A stretch of DNA of 17,500 nucleotides. Source: Glandiceps talaboti (lineage: Eukaryota > Hemichordata > Enteropneusta > Spengelidae). The notes beneath the pieces are model-generated. The model ran no database searches, was not told the origin of the DNA, and worked only from the letters and a program-made list of their open reading frames with translations. This document shows, one piece after another, positions 8,538 to 16,358 of this stretch. Every line of letters begins with the position of its first letter. The stretch's first letter is position 1. Location of the stretch: the NCBI RefSeq assembly GCF_964340395.1, contig NC_135559.1, positions 20,663,111 to 20,680,610 on the forward strand, written 5' to 3'. The position numbers were made by a program, and so were the translations under genes.

Positions 8538-8672
8538 ATTCCATTAAACTATTTCTTGAGTGAACGGAGAAACTTTGTTCTCTGCCTGTTATTTGTATTT
8601 CCCTCAAGATTTGCCGTAGAATGGTTACTCATCCATCCTACATTAAGTAACAACTCTCTACTTCATTCACAG
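8533..8672 (+). repeat. Intra-LTR direct repeat, copy 2
   Basis: Exact copy of 7906-8045, offset 627 bp, preceded by a T-rich stretch and AAGCAG. It is followed by TGTTCTCTTTAA, so its reading frame ends four codons further on. Confidence 0.9.
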
Positions 8673-8699
8673 TGTTCTCTTTAAACTGGTTACATAATT

Positions 8700-8717
8700 T
8701 GGCGCCCAACGTGGGGC
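8700..8717 (+). promoter_or_regulatory. Primer-binding site, tRNA-Lys(CUU) type
   Basis: TGGCGCCCAACGTGGGGC starts 5 nt after the LTR end. It is complementary to the 3' end of animal tRNA-Lys(CUU) including CCA, as recalled from known tRNA sequence. The same primer type is used by some lentiviruses and type-D retroviruses. It sets the start of minus-strand DNA synthesis. Confidence 0.9.
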
Positions 8718-8895
8718 CCTAATGCTAAAGTATAGACAAGATACTTAAGCTGATGGTGCCTCGATACAGACTGTTGTAGTTAACTGGAGAACTGGAAGTT
8801 TGAATGGTCTATATTAGCAGTACTCCTTTGCTGATGTGTAAAGCCTGCTGCTACTGACCAAGTGATACTTGTATGGTAACCCAGATTCCTATTTC

Positions 8896-8936
8896 GTGGA
8901 GCTGTAGTTTGTGGAGCTGTATTTTGTGGAGCTGTA
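8896..8936 (+). repeat. Three tandem 15-bp units in the leader
   Basis: GTGGAGCTGTA occurs at 8896, 8911 and 8926 with exact 15-nt spacing. A weaker GGAGCTAGA follows at about 8950. Each unit contains GAGCTGT. Candidate RNA element for Gag binding. Confidence 0.85.
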
Positions 8937-9160
8937 TTACCACTACGCTGGAGCTAGAAGACCAAAAGCTGACGCGATCAAGAAGTCCTGTATCTTTTTA
9001 GCTGTTTGTAGCTGAATACTGTGTTAATATTATCAAATTTAAAAAGGACCCTGATAAATAGTGACACAGATTTGAACCCTTGCTGCATTTAGTACATTGA
9101 TATAGATTTCTTAGTCATCTAGTGTATGTACAATAATTTTGGTTGAAGTTTGATGTGTAA

Positions 9161-9205
9161 TATTTTTTTCTTTGCTACATTTCACCCTTTTGTATAACAT
9201 TTCAG
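9161..9205 (+). promoter_or_regulatory. Possible 3' splice site before gag
   Basis: A T/C-rich run with TTTTTTTC, ACCCTTTTG and ATTTCAG ends at 9205, shortly before the gag ATG. With a donor in the LTR such as CAG|GTATGT at 8046, it could make a gag mRNA with a short leader. Unproven. Confidence 0.3.
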
Positions 9206-9223
9206 TCATAAGTGAAACTAAAC

Positions 9224-10786
9224 ATGGATACACCACCATGTACACCTAGTCATAACCCAATAGACAGTACAGTTTTCATTAAGGGTATTGCTATTAGTGC
9301 AACCTCTCAGCAACTGAGAGATTTTTGTTCATCTGCTGGTGAAGTTGTTAGAATAGAAAGACCATTTGACCCAGAGTTATCATGTAGTAGAGATTATGCA
9401 TTTTGTCAATTCATTGATATTGCAACAGCGAAAACTGCTCTTGGAATATTGAGTGGTAAAATGTTTATGGATAAGCAAGTCGAAGTGTCAGTTGTCCCAT
9501 CAAACATGAAGGATGAACTTAGGTATTGTATGTCTCCTATGTATGTTACAAGCCCACTCATGATGCCTAGTTATAGACGTAAAACCAAGTCTGTTATAGG
9601 TCCTAGCATGTCTACACCTACATTAGACTATGATAATGTAGTAAGTCAAGCAGATCTCGATCATATGATATCTGTTGTAAGAAAAGCAGGTCATGATGTC
9701 ACTCCATTGCACAACAATCCCATCGGTACTTCGAGTAAAACAGGATACAGTGGCCCATCAGTGACATGTCCAGTGTCTTCTGATCAATCAAGTGTTATGT
9801 TACCTGCATCATTGTTTCAACCACCACGGATTGTCACATTTTCGGGTGATCCTAAAAACAAGGGTGATTCTGATTTTGAGGCATGGAAGTATGAAGTTGA
9901 CTGTCTTCTGAGAGATGGATCCCATAGCAGAGAAATTCTTACAACAGCTGTCAGAAAGTCATTGCGTGGAGAGGCCAGTAAAATAGTCATGCATATGGGT
10001 GTTGACACATCAATAGAGGCAATTGTAGAGAAACTAGTTGGTATCTATGGAGTGGTAGAATCTGGAGCTTCTCTCTTGCAGCAGTTCTACAACAGCAAAC
10101 AAGAGGAAAGAGAAAGTGTAGCTGCATATGGTTGTCGTTTGGAAGTAGCTATCAATAAAGCCAGAGAAAGAGGTGGATTAGCTGCACCAGCTGTAGATGA
10201 AGCATTAAAGACTGTCTTCTGGAAGGGTTTATTTAGTGAGCAGATTAAGAATGTAGCAAGACATAGGTATGATCAAGCCAAGACTTTCGATGAATTACTT
10301 CGCATCACAAGAGTGGCTGAACAGGAAGTAAGAGAATCTGCCCTTTATTCTAAGCCGTTCAGATCTGGTATTACTCACCAGTCTTCAGTTCCTGAGCAGT
10401 GTAATGTGACAAAGGTAGCTGATCCCATGGTAAAAGAATTACAACAGAGTGTACAGCTATTGACAGCCAAATTGGCAGAGTTAGAGAAAAGAGAGGTACC
10501 AACTACAGTGGATGGTCAACAACGGCTGGAGTATACAGATGGTGGTAGAGGAAGGGGAAGAACCAGAACAACTTCACAGCGGTCACCTCGTGCACAACAG
10601 AGAAGTCCTGAAGGAGCAGGTCGTGTTCATGGTAATATTCGCTGCTTCAAGTGTGGTCAGGATGGTCACATAGCAAGAGGCTGTAGAAATCTTAAAGCTG
10701 ATAACAACCAGTCAACCACTACTGCCAGTACTGCCAGTACTGAATCTTTAAACACCCAAGTGCCTCCACTAGTGGGCAAGTGGTAG
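9224..10786 (+). CDS. gag: Gag: RRM, PNMA-like capsid, CCHC knuckle
   Basis: Structural protein of 520 aa that would assemble particles and bind element RNA in the cytoplasm. The start is the ATG at 9224, with A at -3 and G at +4; the frame is open from an earlier GTG (9212), which I reject. Residues about 15-92 form an RRM: VFIKGI (17-22) as RNP2 and RDYAFCQF (56-63) as RNP1, with the expected beta-alpha-beta-beta-alpha-beta order. Residues about 200-370 resemble PNMA/Ty3-type capsid: FSGDPKNKGDSDFEAWKYEV, SLRGEAS, FYNSKQEERESVAAY and RLE. A Gln/Arg-rich stretch (GGRGRGRTRT and following) precedes the zinc knuckle C474-x2-C477-x4-H482-x4-C487. The last codons overlap pol, where a slippery site sits at 10747. 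Without an aligned profile the capsid assignment is by pattern. Confidence 0.93.
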   Translation: MDTPPCTPSHNPIDSTVFIKGIAISATSQQLRDFCSSAGEVVRIERPFDPELSCSRDYAFCQFIDIATAKTALGILSGKMFMDKQVEVSVVPSNMKDELRYCMSPMYVTSPLMMPSYRRKTKSVIGPSMSTPTLDYDNVVSQADLDHMISVVRKAGHDVTPLHNNPIGTSSKTGYSGPSVTCPVSSDQSSVMLPASLFQPPRIVTFSGDPKNKGDSDFEAWKYEVDCLLRDGSHSREILTTAVRKSLRGEASKIVMHMGVDTSIEAIVEKLVGIYGVVESGASLLQQFYNSKQEERESVAAYGCRLEVAINKARERGGLAAPAVDEALKTVFWKGLFSEQIKNVARHRYDQAKTFDELLRITRVAEQEVRESALYSKPFRSGITHQSSVPEQCNVTKVADPMVKELQQSVQLLTAKLAELEKREVPTTVDGQQRLEYTDGGRGRGRTRTTSQRSPRAQQRSPEGAGRVHGNIRCFKCGQDGHIARGCRNLKADNNQSTTTASTASTESLNTQVPPLVGKW

Positions 10787-13700
10787 GCACTAGAGTCAAG
10801 AAAGCCCGGAACAACATCATTGTACATAGTCAGTCCGTCCTTGATCGTATTGTTGGAGATCCTAATGAGGAAGATGCTGTCATAAATGGAGTTCATTGTC
10901 GCAGTTTGATTGACACAGGATCACAAGTAACAACTGTTAGTGAGTCATTCTATAAGACACATCTTTCATCATCTTGCTCCATTCAGCCTATTGAAGATTT
11001 GTTAACAATTACAGGTGCACAGGGACAGACAGTCACATTTCTTGGTTATATTGAAGTAAACATTTCTTTTCCAAGCAGGATCTTTGGTACGGCTGATGGA
11101 ATGGATGTCCTGGTATTGGTTGTTCTTGATACAGCATACAATAGGGAAGTTCCCCTCTGTGTTGGTACAAATCTTATCAACTATTGCCGGAGACAGACCA
11201 AACAGTATAAAAAGTCAAAGAATGTACAGAGTTTGAGAATATCGGCTGCTGTTCAAGCTGCATATGACCATCTAGATGCCAGAGAAAAGTTCTGTGGTGA
11301 AAATGGCAAGATTGGAGTAGCACGAGCCCAGTTGCGTAGACCAGTACAGATAGAACCAAACACTATTGTGAACCTGGTTGGTAAGACAAAACCTGGACCA
11401 AAGGGTGATGAGTACCTGGTTACTTGTGAGGCTACCAAAAGAAGATTTTCTGGTAATTTAATTGTCAGCCCTTTGGCAACAAGGTTACAGTGTAATGGTA
11501 GAAAAAGTAGATTGCCAGTGCAGGTGCAGAATCTGTCAACCAAGGCAGTGACTATTCGTCCTGGTGATGTACTTGGTGAAGTGAGTGCCGTGACTTGGGT
11601 TGGATCACCAAACAACTACCAACAGTTAGCAACAGCTACTCCTACTAGTGAAGTGAACACATCTGACTCTTTGTTGACAGAGATTGATCTTAGTAAGTCT
11701 CCACTTACTACATCACAGTGTAAACAAGTCCAAGATTTACTTGCTCGTAAGTCTGAGATATTCTCCAAACATGACAATGATCTTGGTTTCTGTACAGCTG
11801 TGCAACACAGGATTCCTTTGACTGATGACAAACCGGTATGTGAGAGACATCGACGTCTACCCCCTGCTATGTATGATGAAGTGAGATCTCTTCTTGAAGG
11901 CATGTTGGCATGTGGAGCTATTCGTGAGTCGCATAGTCCATGGGCAGCACCCATAGTGCTGGTCAAGAAAAAAGATGGGTCTACTCGCATGTGTATTGAT
12001 TACAGAAAACTAAATGCTAAGACTATTAGAGACTCTTATGCAATCCCACGAATAGAGGAAAGTTTAGAAGCCTTGAAAGGAGCGAAATGGTTCTCGTGTA
12101 TTGATTTGAAAAGTGGATACTGGCAGATTGGTATGGCGGATGATGACAAATCCAAAACAGCTTTTACGACACCATTTGGTCACTATGAGTGTAACAGGAT
12201 GCCTTTTGGTTTAACCAATGCTCCCAGTACTTTCCAGAGGCTCATGGAGAAGTGTATGGGAAATTATAATTTCAAAATATGTCTTGTTTATTTGGACGAT
12301 GTAATTATCTTTTCATCTACTTTTGAGGAACACTTGGAGAGGCTTGAAGCAGTCTTTGACCGTTTACAACAGTATGGCTTGAAAGTGAAAGCTTCCAAAT
12401 GTCAGTTTTTCCAAAGCAAAGTCAAGTATCTTGGACATGTGGTGTCAGCTGATGGTGTGCAGACAGATCCTGACAAGATTGAAGCACTGAAGTCCTGGCC
12501 TGTACCCAAGAATGTAGATCAGCTGAGGTCCTTCCTGGGATTTGCTGGGTATTATAGGAGATTTGTAAAAGGGTTTTCCCATATCGCTAGACCACTTAAC
12601 GACTTGACTGTTGGTATGCCATCAAAAAGGAAGAAAGGACAGAAGAAGACTTCGAAGCCAGCAAAGCCACCAGAGTTCATTTGGACTGACCAGTGTCAAA
12701 GGGCATTTGATACCATCATTGAGAAGTTGTCTAACCCACCTATTCTGGCTTATGCAGACTACCATCTACCCTTTGAGCTGCACACTGATGCTAGCTATGA
12801 TGGTCTTGGAGCGGTTCTATATCAGGAACAGGATGGTAAGAAACGAGTGATTGCCTATGCCAGCCGAGGACTATCACGCAGTGAACGAAACTACCCTGCT
12901 CACAAGCTGGAATTTCTTGCACTTAAGTGGGCTGTGACGGAGAAGTTCCATGACTATTTATATGGAAACCATTTCAAGGTAATTACTGACAACAACCCTT
13001 TGACATATGTAACCACCAGTGCCAAGTTAGATGCCACCGGTCACCGATGGCTTGCAGCACTTTCCACATACAACTTCAGCCTAGCATATCGTCCAGGTTC
13101 TCAGAATGCAGATGCAGATGGTCTTTCACGCAGACCGCACAATGGAAATGATGATGATGGACCCAGTGACCATGTGAGACAGTTCATGGAACGGATGGAG
13201 GCTAAAAGCAATGGAATGTCATCAGAGTGTGTTGAAGCAGTATGCCAGTCTTACCTAGCCAAGACGTCTATTCCATTGGTAGAGTCCGTAAGTGTGAGTG
13301 CAACGGCAATTCCTAGTACACTAGACAAACCACCACCTTTGCCAGGGAGTGAATCATTGCCTACACTGACCAAGGAGGAATGGATAGCTGCTCAGCAAAG
13401 AGATCCAAGTATCCAACGTGTTGTTATTCTGAAACAGGAAGGAAAGTCTCTATCTCGTACTAAGAGACAGAATGAAAGTGTTGAGGTACAACGTTTGTTG
13501 CATGAATGGGATAAACTATGTTTTAGGAGTGGTGTGCTGTACAGAAGTCGAACTTTGCACAAGGGAACCAAATCCTACCAGTTGGTACTACCTAGGCAGT
13601 ACAGGGAAATGGTTTTAAGAGGTGTTCATGACGAGATAGGTCATCTTGGTAAAGAACGCACCTTAGACTTGGTAAGAGCTAGATTCTTTTGGCCATACAT

Positions 13701-15339
13701 GTCACGTGATGTTGATGTCAAGATTAAGACTTGTGAGAGATGCACAAGAAGGAAGATACCACCAGGTACCAGAATTGCTGCCCCGTTGGTTTCCATCAAG
13801 ACCAGTCAGCCCATGGAATTGGTGTGCATGGATTATTTGACACTGGAGGAGAGTAAAGGTGGTATATCAAACATCTTAGTCATAACAGATCATTTTACAC
13901 GTTATGCGGTTGCCATCCCCACCAGTAACCAAACAGCACAGACTACAGCAAAGCATCTGTTTGATAATTTCATGGTTCACTACGGTTTTCCAGCCAGACT
14001 TCATTCTGACCAAGGTCGTAATTTCGAATCAGAGGTCATTCAGCAGCTATGTAAGATAACTGGAGTTCAGAAGTCTAGAACAACCCCGTATCATCCCCAG
14101 GGTAATGGGCAGACCGAACGTTTCAACAGGACGCTTCTGGATATGCTTGGTACACTCAGTGAACAACAGAAGAAGGACTGGAAGTCATATGTGAGTTCTC
14201 TTGTACATGCTTATAATTGTACTAGAAATGACTCTACACATTTTTCACCATACTACTTGATGTTTGGTCGTCACCCTAGACTACCCATAGATGTTTATCT
14301 GGGATTGGAGCCTGCAGACAGTATAGAAAACACACATCATGACTATGCAGCCTTGTTAAGGGATCGTCTAGATTATGCCTATGGTCTAGCATCGGAGGAG
14401 TCAACTAGAAAGTCTAAAGATAACAAACGGAGATATGACTGTAAGGTTCGTGATTCAGTTCTAGAGCTAGGTGATAGAGTGCTAGTGAAAAATGTCAACA
14501 TCAGAGGTAAGCACAAGATAGCAGATCGATGGGAGAAAGATGTATTCACTGTCATCAACAAACCTAATCCTGACATACCAGTGTATGTAGTTCGCCCTGA
14601 AACAAGTTCTGGTCGAGAGAGGACACTCCATCGAAATTTGCTGTTGCCATGCTTTTCTCTGCCGAGACCACCAGACATGAAACCAGCCATTTCCAAAGAA
14701 ACTGTTGGAACCAGATCAAGAATAAAGACAAGAAGCTACAAAGCAAGTGACAACAGCAGTGATGATGATAGTTCTGATAGCTGTGAAGATATTGATTTTG
14801 TACGTGTATCTACTAAGTGTAAACCACATGATGTGAGTTCCCATAAACACAAGCAATTGTGTGAAGAAGAGAAGATCGAGATCTTAGGTGAAGTAAATCC
14901 TAGTAACGTATCTATACAACGCATTGATGAAACTATTCCTATGGAAGATGTTGAGACACCTTCTGTGACATTGGTTGTGGAGAAAGAGATTCCAACGTCT
15001 ACAGTGGAAACATCTGTGCAGGATATTACTGCAGAAGTGGTGACGTCTCCAATTCCAGATGCACAGGAAGAAGCTCAACCTGATTGTAGTGTTTATGTTG
15101 AAAAGGAAGTACAAGAAGAACCCAACAAGGAACCAGAAAGAGAACCCTTACGACGATCGAAAAGAACGATTAAACCACCTGATCGCCTTAATTTAACCCA
15201 GGTTTGTGTGAAACCAGATTGGATGGTGAAAGCAGACTACTTGTCATCTCTAGACTTGTCATCTCTAACACAAGATTTAGGTGAAGAGTCAAAGCATAAT
15301 GTTTGTAGTGCTATCATTAGTATTGTTTCCAATGGATAA
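10744..15339 (+). CDS. pol: Pol: protease, RT, RNase H, integrase
   Basis: Replication polyprotein, made as a Gag-Pol fusion by -1 frameshift; there is no ATG at its start (the first listed start codon, 10780, is GTG). Aspartic protease: LIDTGSQVT, catalytic Asp at 10912. Reverse transcriptase: CIDYRKLN near 11992, Asp of CIDLKSGYWQ at 12103, YLDD at 12289-12300. Lys-rich linker SKRKKGQKKTSKPAK at about 12620-12665. RNase H: Asp 12787 (HTDAS), Glu 12910, Asp 12988 (TDNNPL). Integrase: HHCC zinc site (His 13627 and 13642, Cys 13732 and 13741) and the catalytic triad Asp 13831, Asp 14008, Glu 14116, a DD35E spacing. All catalytic residues are present. After the integrase core is a region with DRWEKDVFTVI and LHRNLLLP but no chromodomain, then an acidic tail ending near RRSKRTIKPPDRL (15151-15189). 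About 1,530 codons, uninterrupted. Confidence 0.97.
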   Translation: MFKHPSASTSGQVVGTRVKKARNNIIVHSQSVLDRIVGDPNEEDAVINGVHCRSLIDTGSQVTTVSESFYKTHLSSSCSIQPIEDLLTITGAQGQTVTFLGYIEVNISFPSRIFGTADGMDVLVLVVLDTAYNREVPLCVGTNLINYCRRQTKQYKKSKNVQSLRISAAVQAAYDHLDAREKFCGENGKIGVARAQLRRPVQIEPNTIVNLVGKTKPGPKGDEYLVTCEATKRRFSGNLIVSPLATRLQCNGRKSRLPVQVQNLSTKAVTIRPGDVLGEVSAVTWVGSPNNYQQLATATPTSEVNTSDSLLTEIDLSKSPLTTSQCKQVQDLLARKSEIFSKHDNDLGFCTAVQHRIPLTDDKPVCERHRRLPPAMYDEVRSLLEGMLACGAIRESHSPWAAPIVLVKKKDGSTRMCIDYRKLNAKTIRDSYAIPRIEESLEALKGAKWFSCIDLKSGYWQIGMADDDKSKTAFTTPFGHYECNRMPFGLTNAPSTFQRLMEKCMGNYNFKICLVYLDDVIIFSSTFEEHLERLEAVFDRLQQYGLKVKASKCQFFQSKVKYLGHVVSADGVQTDPDKIEALKSWPVPKNVDQLRSFLGFAGYYRRFVKGFSHIARPLNDLTVGMPSKRKKGQKKTSKPAKPPEFIWTDQCQRAFDTIIEKLSNPPILAYADYHLPFELHTDASYDGLGAVLYQEQDGKKRVIAYASRGLSRSERNYPAHKLEFLALKWAVTEKFHDYLYGNHFKVITDNNPLTYVTTSAKLDATGHRWLAALSTYNFSLAYRPGSQNADADGLSRRPHNGNDDDGPSDHVRQFMERMEAKSNGMSSECVEAVCQSYLAKTSIPLVESVSVSATAIPSTLDKPPPLPGSESLPTLTKEEWIAAQQRDPSIQRVVILKQEGKSLSRTKRQNESVEVQRLLHEWDKLCFRSGVLYRSRTLHKGTKSYQLVLPRQYREMVLRGVHDEIGHLGKERTLDLVRARFFWPYMSRDVDVKIKTCERCTRRKIPPGTRIAAPLVSIKTSQPMELVCMDYLTLEESKGGISNILVITDHFTRYAVAIPTSNQTAQTTAKHLFDNFMVHYGFPARLHSDQGRNFESEVIQQLCKITGVQKSRTTPYHPQGNGQTERFNRTLLDMLGTLSEQQKKDWKSYVSSLVHAYNCTRNDSTHFSPYYLMFGRHPRLPIDVYLGLEPADSIENTHHDYAALLRDRLDYAYGLASEESTRKSKDNKRRYDCKVRDSVLELGDRVLVKNVNIRGKHKIADRWEKDVFTVINKPNPDIPVYVVRPETSSGRERTLHRNLLLPCFSLPRPPDMKPAISKETVGTRSRIKTRSYKASDNSSDDDSSDSCEDIDFVRVSTKCKPHDVSSHKHKQLCEEEKIEILGEVNPSNVSIQRIDETIPMEDVETPSVTLVVEKEIPTSTVETSVQDITAEVVTSPIPDAQEEAQPDCSVYVEKEVQEEPNKEPEREPLRRSKRTIKPPDRLNLTQVCVKPDWMVKADYLSSLDLSSLTQDLGEESKHNVCSAIISIVSNG
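10747..10808 (+). promoter_or_regulatory. -1 ribosomal frameshift signal (TTTAAAC plus stem/pseudoknot)
   Basis: TTTAAAC at 10747-10753 is read T TTA AAC in the gag frame, the exact X XXY YYZ arrangement for -1 slippage into pol. A 5-nt spacer is followed by a stem: AGTGCCTCCAC (10759-10769) pairs with GTGG and AGGCACT (10780-10783 and 10785-10791), 11 pairs with one bulged T at 10784. Loop GGGC (10774-10777) can pair with GCCC (10804-10807), giving an H-type pseudoknot. The gag stop TAG (10784-10786) lies in the stem. The pol frame opens right after TGA at 10741-10743, so the window for slippage is only about 40 nt. Confidence 0.85.
14660..15339 (+). other. C-terminal tail of Pol after integrase
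   Basis: About 225 codons after the integrase C-terminal region, Ser/Asp/Glu-rich (SDNSSDDDSSDS near 14746), with a basic motif RRSKRTIKPPDRL at 15151-15189. Longer than the usual short end of a Ty3/gypsy integrase. Its role is unknown; a basic R-S-x-R-x-x-K-P-P-D-R motif of this kind recurs at the end of many retrotransposon polyproteins. Confidence 0.6.
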
Positions 15340-15392
15340 TCATTGTATGTGATGTACACCATTGTAAGTGAATGTCGGGACGCCATTCCATT

Positions 15393-15405
15393 AAGAGGGG
15401 GAGGG
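15393..15405 (+). promoter_or_regulatory. Polypurine tract
   Basis: AAGAGGGGGAGGG lies directly against the TG of the 3' LTR; it is the expected primer for plus-strand DNA synthesis. Confidence 0.92.
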
Positions 15406-15565
15406 TGTAACCTACTCCATTTTTCACTTTTGAGTATAAGGTTTAGTTGTTATTAAGTATACATGTGTCAAGTATTGCTCAGTACAAGCCTGTAACGGAG
15501 GGTTGTGTGATGCCACCAGGTGACAGGGTGGGAGAGGACAACCACGCGTGGGGTCTTGCTACGTC

Positions 15566-15705
15566 AGCAGATTCCATTAAACTATTTCTTGAGTGAACGG
15601 AGAAACTTTGTTCTCTGCCTGTTATTTGTATTTCCCTCAAGATTTGCCGTAGAATGGTTACTCATCCATCCTACATTAAGTAACAACTCTCTACTTCATT
15701 CACAG
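15566..15705 (+). repeat. Intra-LTR direct repeat copy 1, 3' LTR
   Basis: Same 140-bp unit as in the 5' LTR, flanked by GTC on the left and GTATGT on the right. Confidence 0.9.
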
Positions 15706-16192
15706 GTATGTTTAGACATTATCTATAGTGTTTATTGTGTAGCATTTTGAACTAGAACTTGATCGTGTGAATTGCCTCCAAAAGTTAGCGACGCCATGCA
15801 GTTCTTACATGTGTTCTATTTATAGCCGTTACACGAGTCAACTGATGCATATTGTAGTTTGAGACACTTTGTACTTGTAACTTTAGCGATGGTTTCCAAA
15901 TGATGATTACGAGTTTCTATTTCATTGTAATGAGTACTTTTAGAGCGTCTATTGTATTTTTGCATAGAGTTTCCTGTCAGTTTTGCCAAAATACATTGCC
16001 TAGCATACTGACTGTCTGAATCATTGTACTGTTACACTGCCACCTAGAGGTGAGTCAATTACACAAGTTTGGCACCATTACTTGTATCTTAATTTAGCAT
16101 ATCTGTACTTATAAGATGAATCAAGTTTATTTTGAGAGAGATTCATTATGTAAAGTCTATATATTATTTTGTCTATTGTATATTTTATTTTA

Positions 16193-16332
16193 AGCAGATT
16201 CCATTAAACTATTTCTTGAGTGAACGGAGAAACTTTGTTCTCTGCCTGTTATTTGTATTTCCCTCAAGATTTGCCGTAGAATGGTTACTCATCCATCCTA
16301 CATTAAGTAACAACTCTCTACTTCATTCACAG
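16193..16332 (+). repeat. Intra-LTR direct repeat copy 2, 3' LTR
   Basis: Identical to 15566-15705 and to both copies in the 5' LTR; all four copies agree base for base by eye. Confidence 0.9.
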
Positions 16333-16354
16333 TGTTCTCTTTAAACTGGTTACA

Positions 16355-16358
16355 CTAC
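16355..16358. repeat. Retrotransposon target-site duplication, right
   Basis: CTAC follows the terminal CA of the 3' LTR, matching 7742-7745. Confidence 0.85.

Larger units (their letters stand above)
7746..8694 (+). repeat. 5' LTR
   Basis: 949 bp, opening TGTAACC and closing GGTTACA, a perfect 7-bp terminal inverted repeat. A read-through against the copy at 15406-16354 found no difference. It contains the exact 140-bp direct repeats at 7906-8045 and 8533-8672. TATTTATAG at 8157-8165 is a possible TATA element, and ATTAAA occurs at 7916 and 8543 as possible poly(A) signals. U3/R/U5 limits cannot be set from sequence. Confidence 0.97.
8718..9223 (+). other. 5' leader of the retrotransposon
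   Basis: About 500 nt without a reading frame, between the primer-binding site and gag. It contains three tandem GTGGAGCTGTA units and ends in a pyrimidine-rich stretch with ATTTCAG at 9205, 18 nt before the gag ATG. A packaging or dimerisation signal would be expected here, but none can be identified by eye. Confidence 0.7.
7746..16354 (+). mobile_element. Complete Ty3/gypsy-type LTR retrotransposon
   Basis: 8,609 bp, same orientation as the host gene. Order: LTR, primer-binding site, leader, gag, pol (protease, reverse transcriptase, RNase H, integrase), polypurine tract, LTR. Integrase after RNase H is the Ty3/gypsy (Metaviridae) order and excludes Copia. There is no env frame: only 66 nt separate the pol stop from the 3' LTR. 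No stop or frameshift breaks gag or pol other than the expected gag/pol overlap. The LTRs look identical and a 4-bp target duplication is intact, so the insertion is recent. No chromodomain was seen at the integrase C-terminus. The Gag type (RRM plus PNMA-like capsid) suggests the Gypsy lineage from which vertebrate PNMA genes are thought to derive; clade assignment is inference. Confidence 0.96.
15406..16354 (+). repeat. 3' LTR
   Basis: 949 bp at an offset of 7,660 from the 5' LTR with no mismatch seen in a by-eye line-by-line comparison. It carries the same internal 140-bp repeats (15566-15705 and 16193-16332). The open stretches of 70-76 codons here and in the 5' LTR are these repeats plus flank. 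Confidence 0.97.

Noticed and set aside
7906-8672. A TRIM or small LTR element nested in the LTR
   Set aside because: The 140-bp repeats do not begin TG or end CA, there is no primer site after copy 1, and I find no target duplication around the pair.
9212-9223. Upstream GTG as the start of gag
   Set aside because: The frame is open to 9212 but the codon is GTG; the ATG at 9224 has a good context (A at -3, G at +4).
10780-10782. Independent start of pol at 10780
   Set aside because: The codon is GTG, not ATG, and a frameshift signal explains expression from gag better.
11253-11990. Minus-strand open frames within pol
   Set aside because: Shadow frames opposite a well-supported coding region.
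15340-15405. An env gene downstream of pol
   Set aside because: Only 66 nt lie between the pol stop and the 3' LTR.
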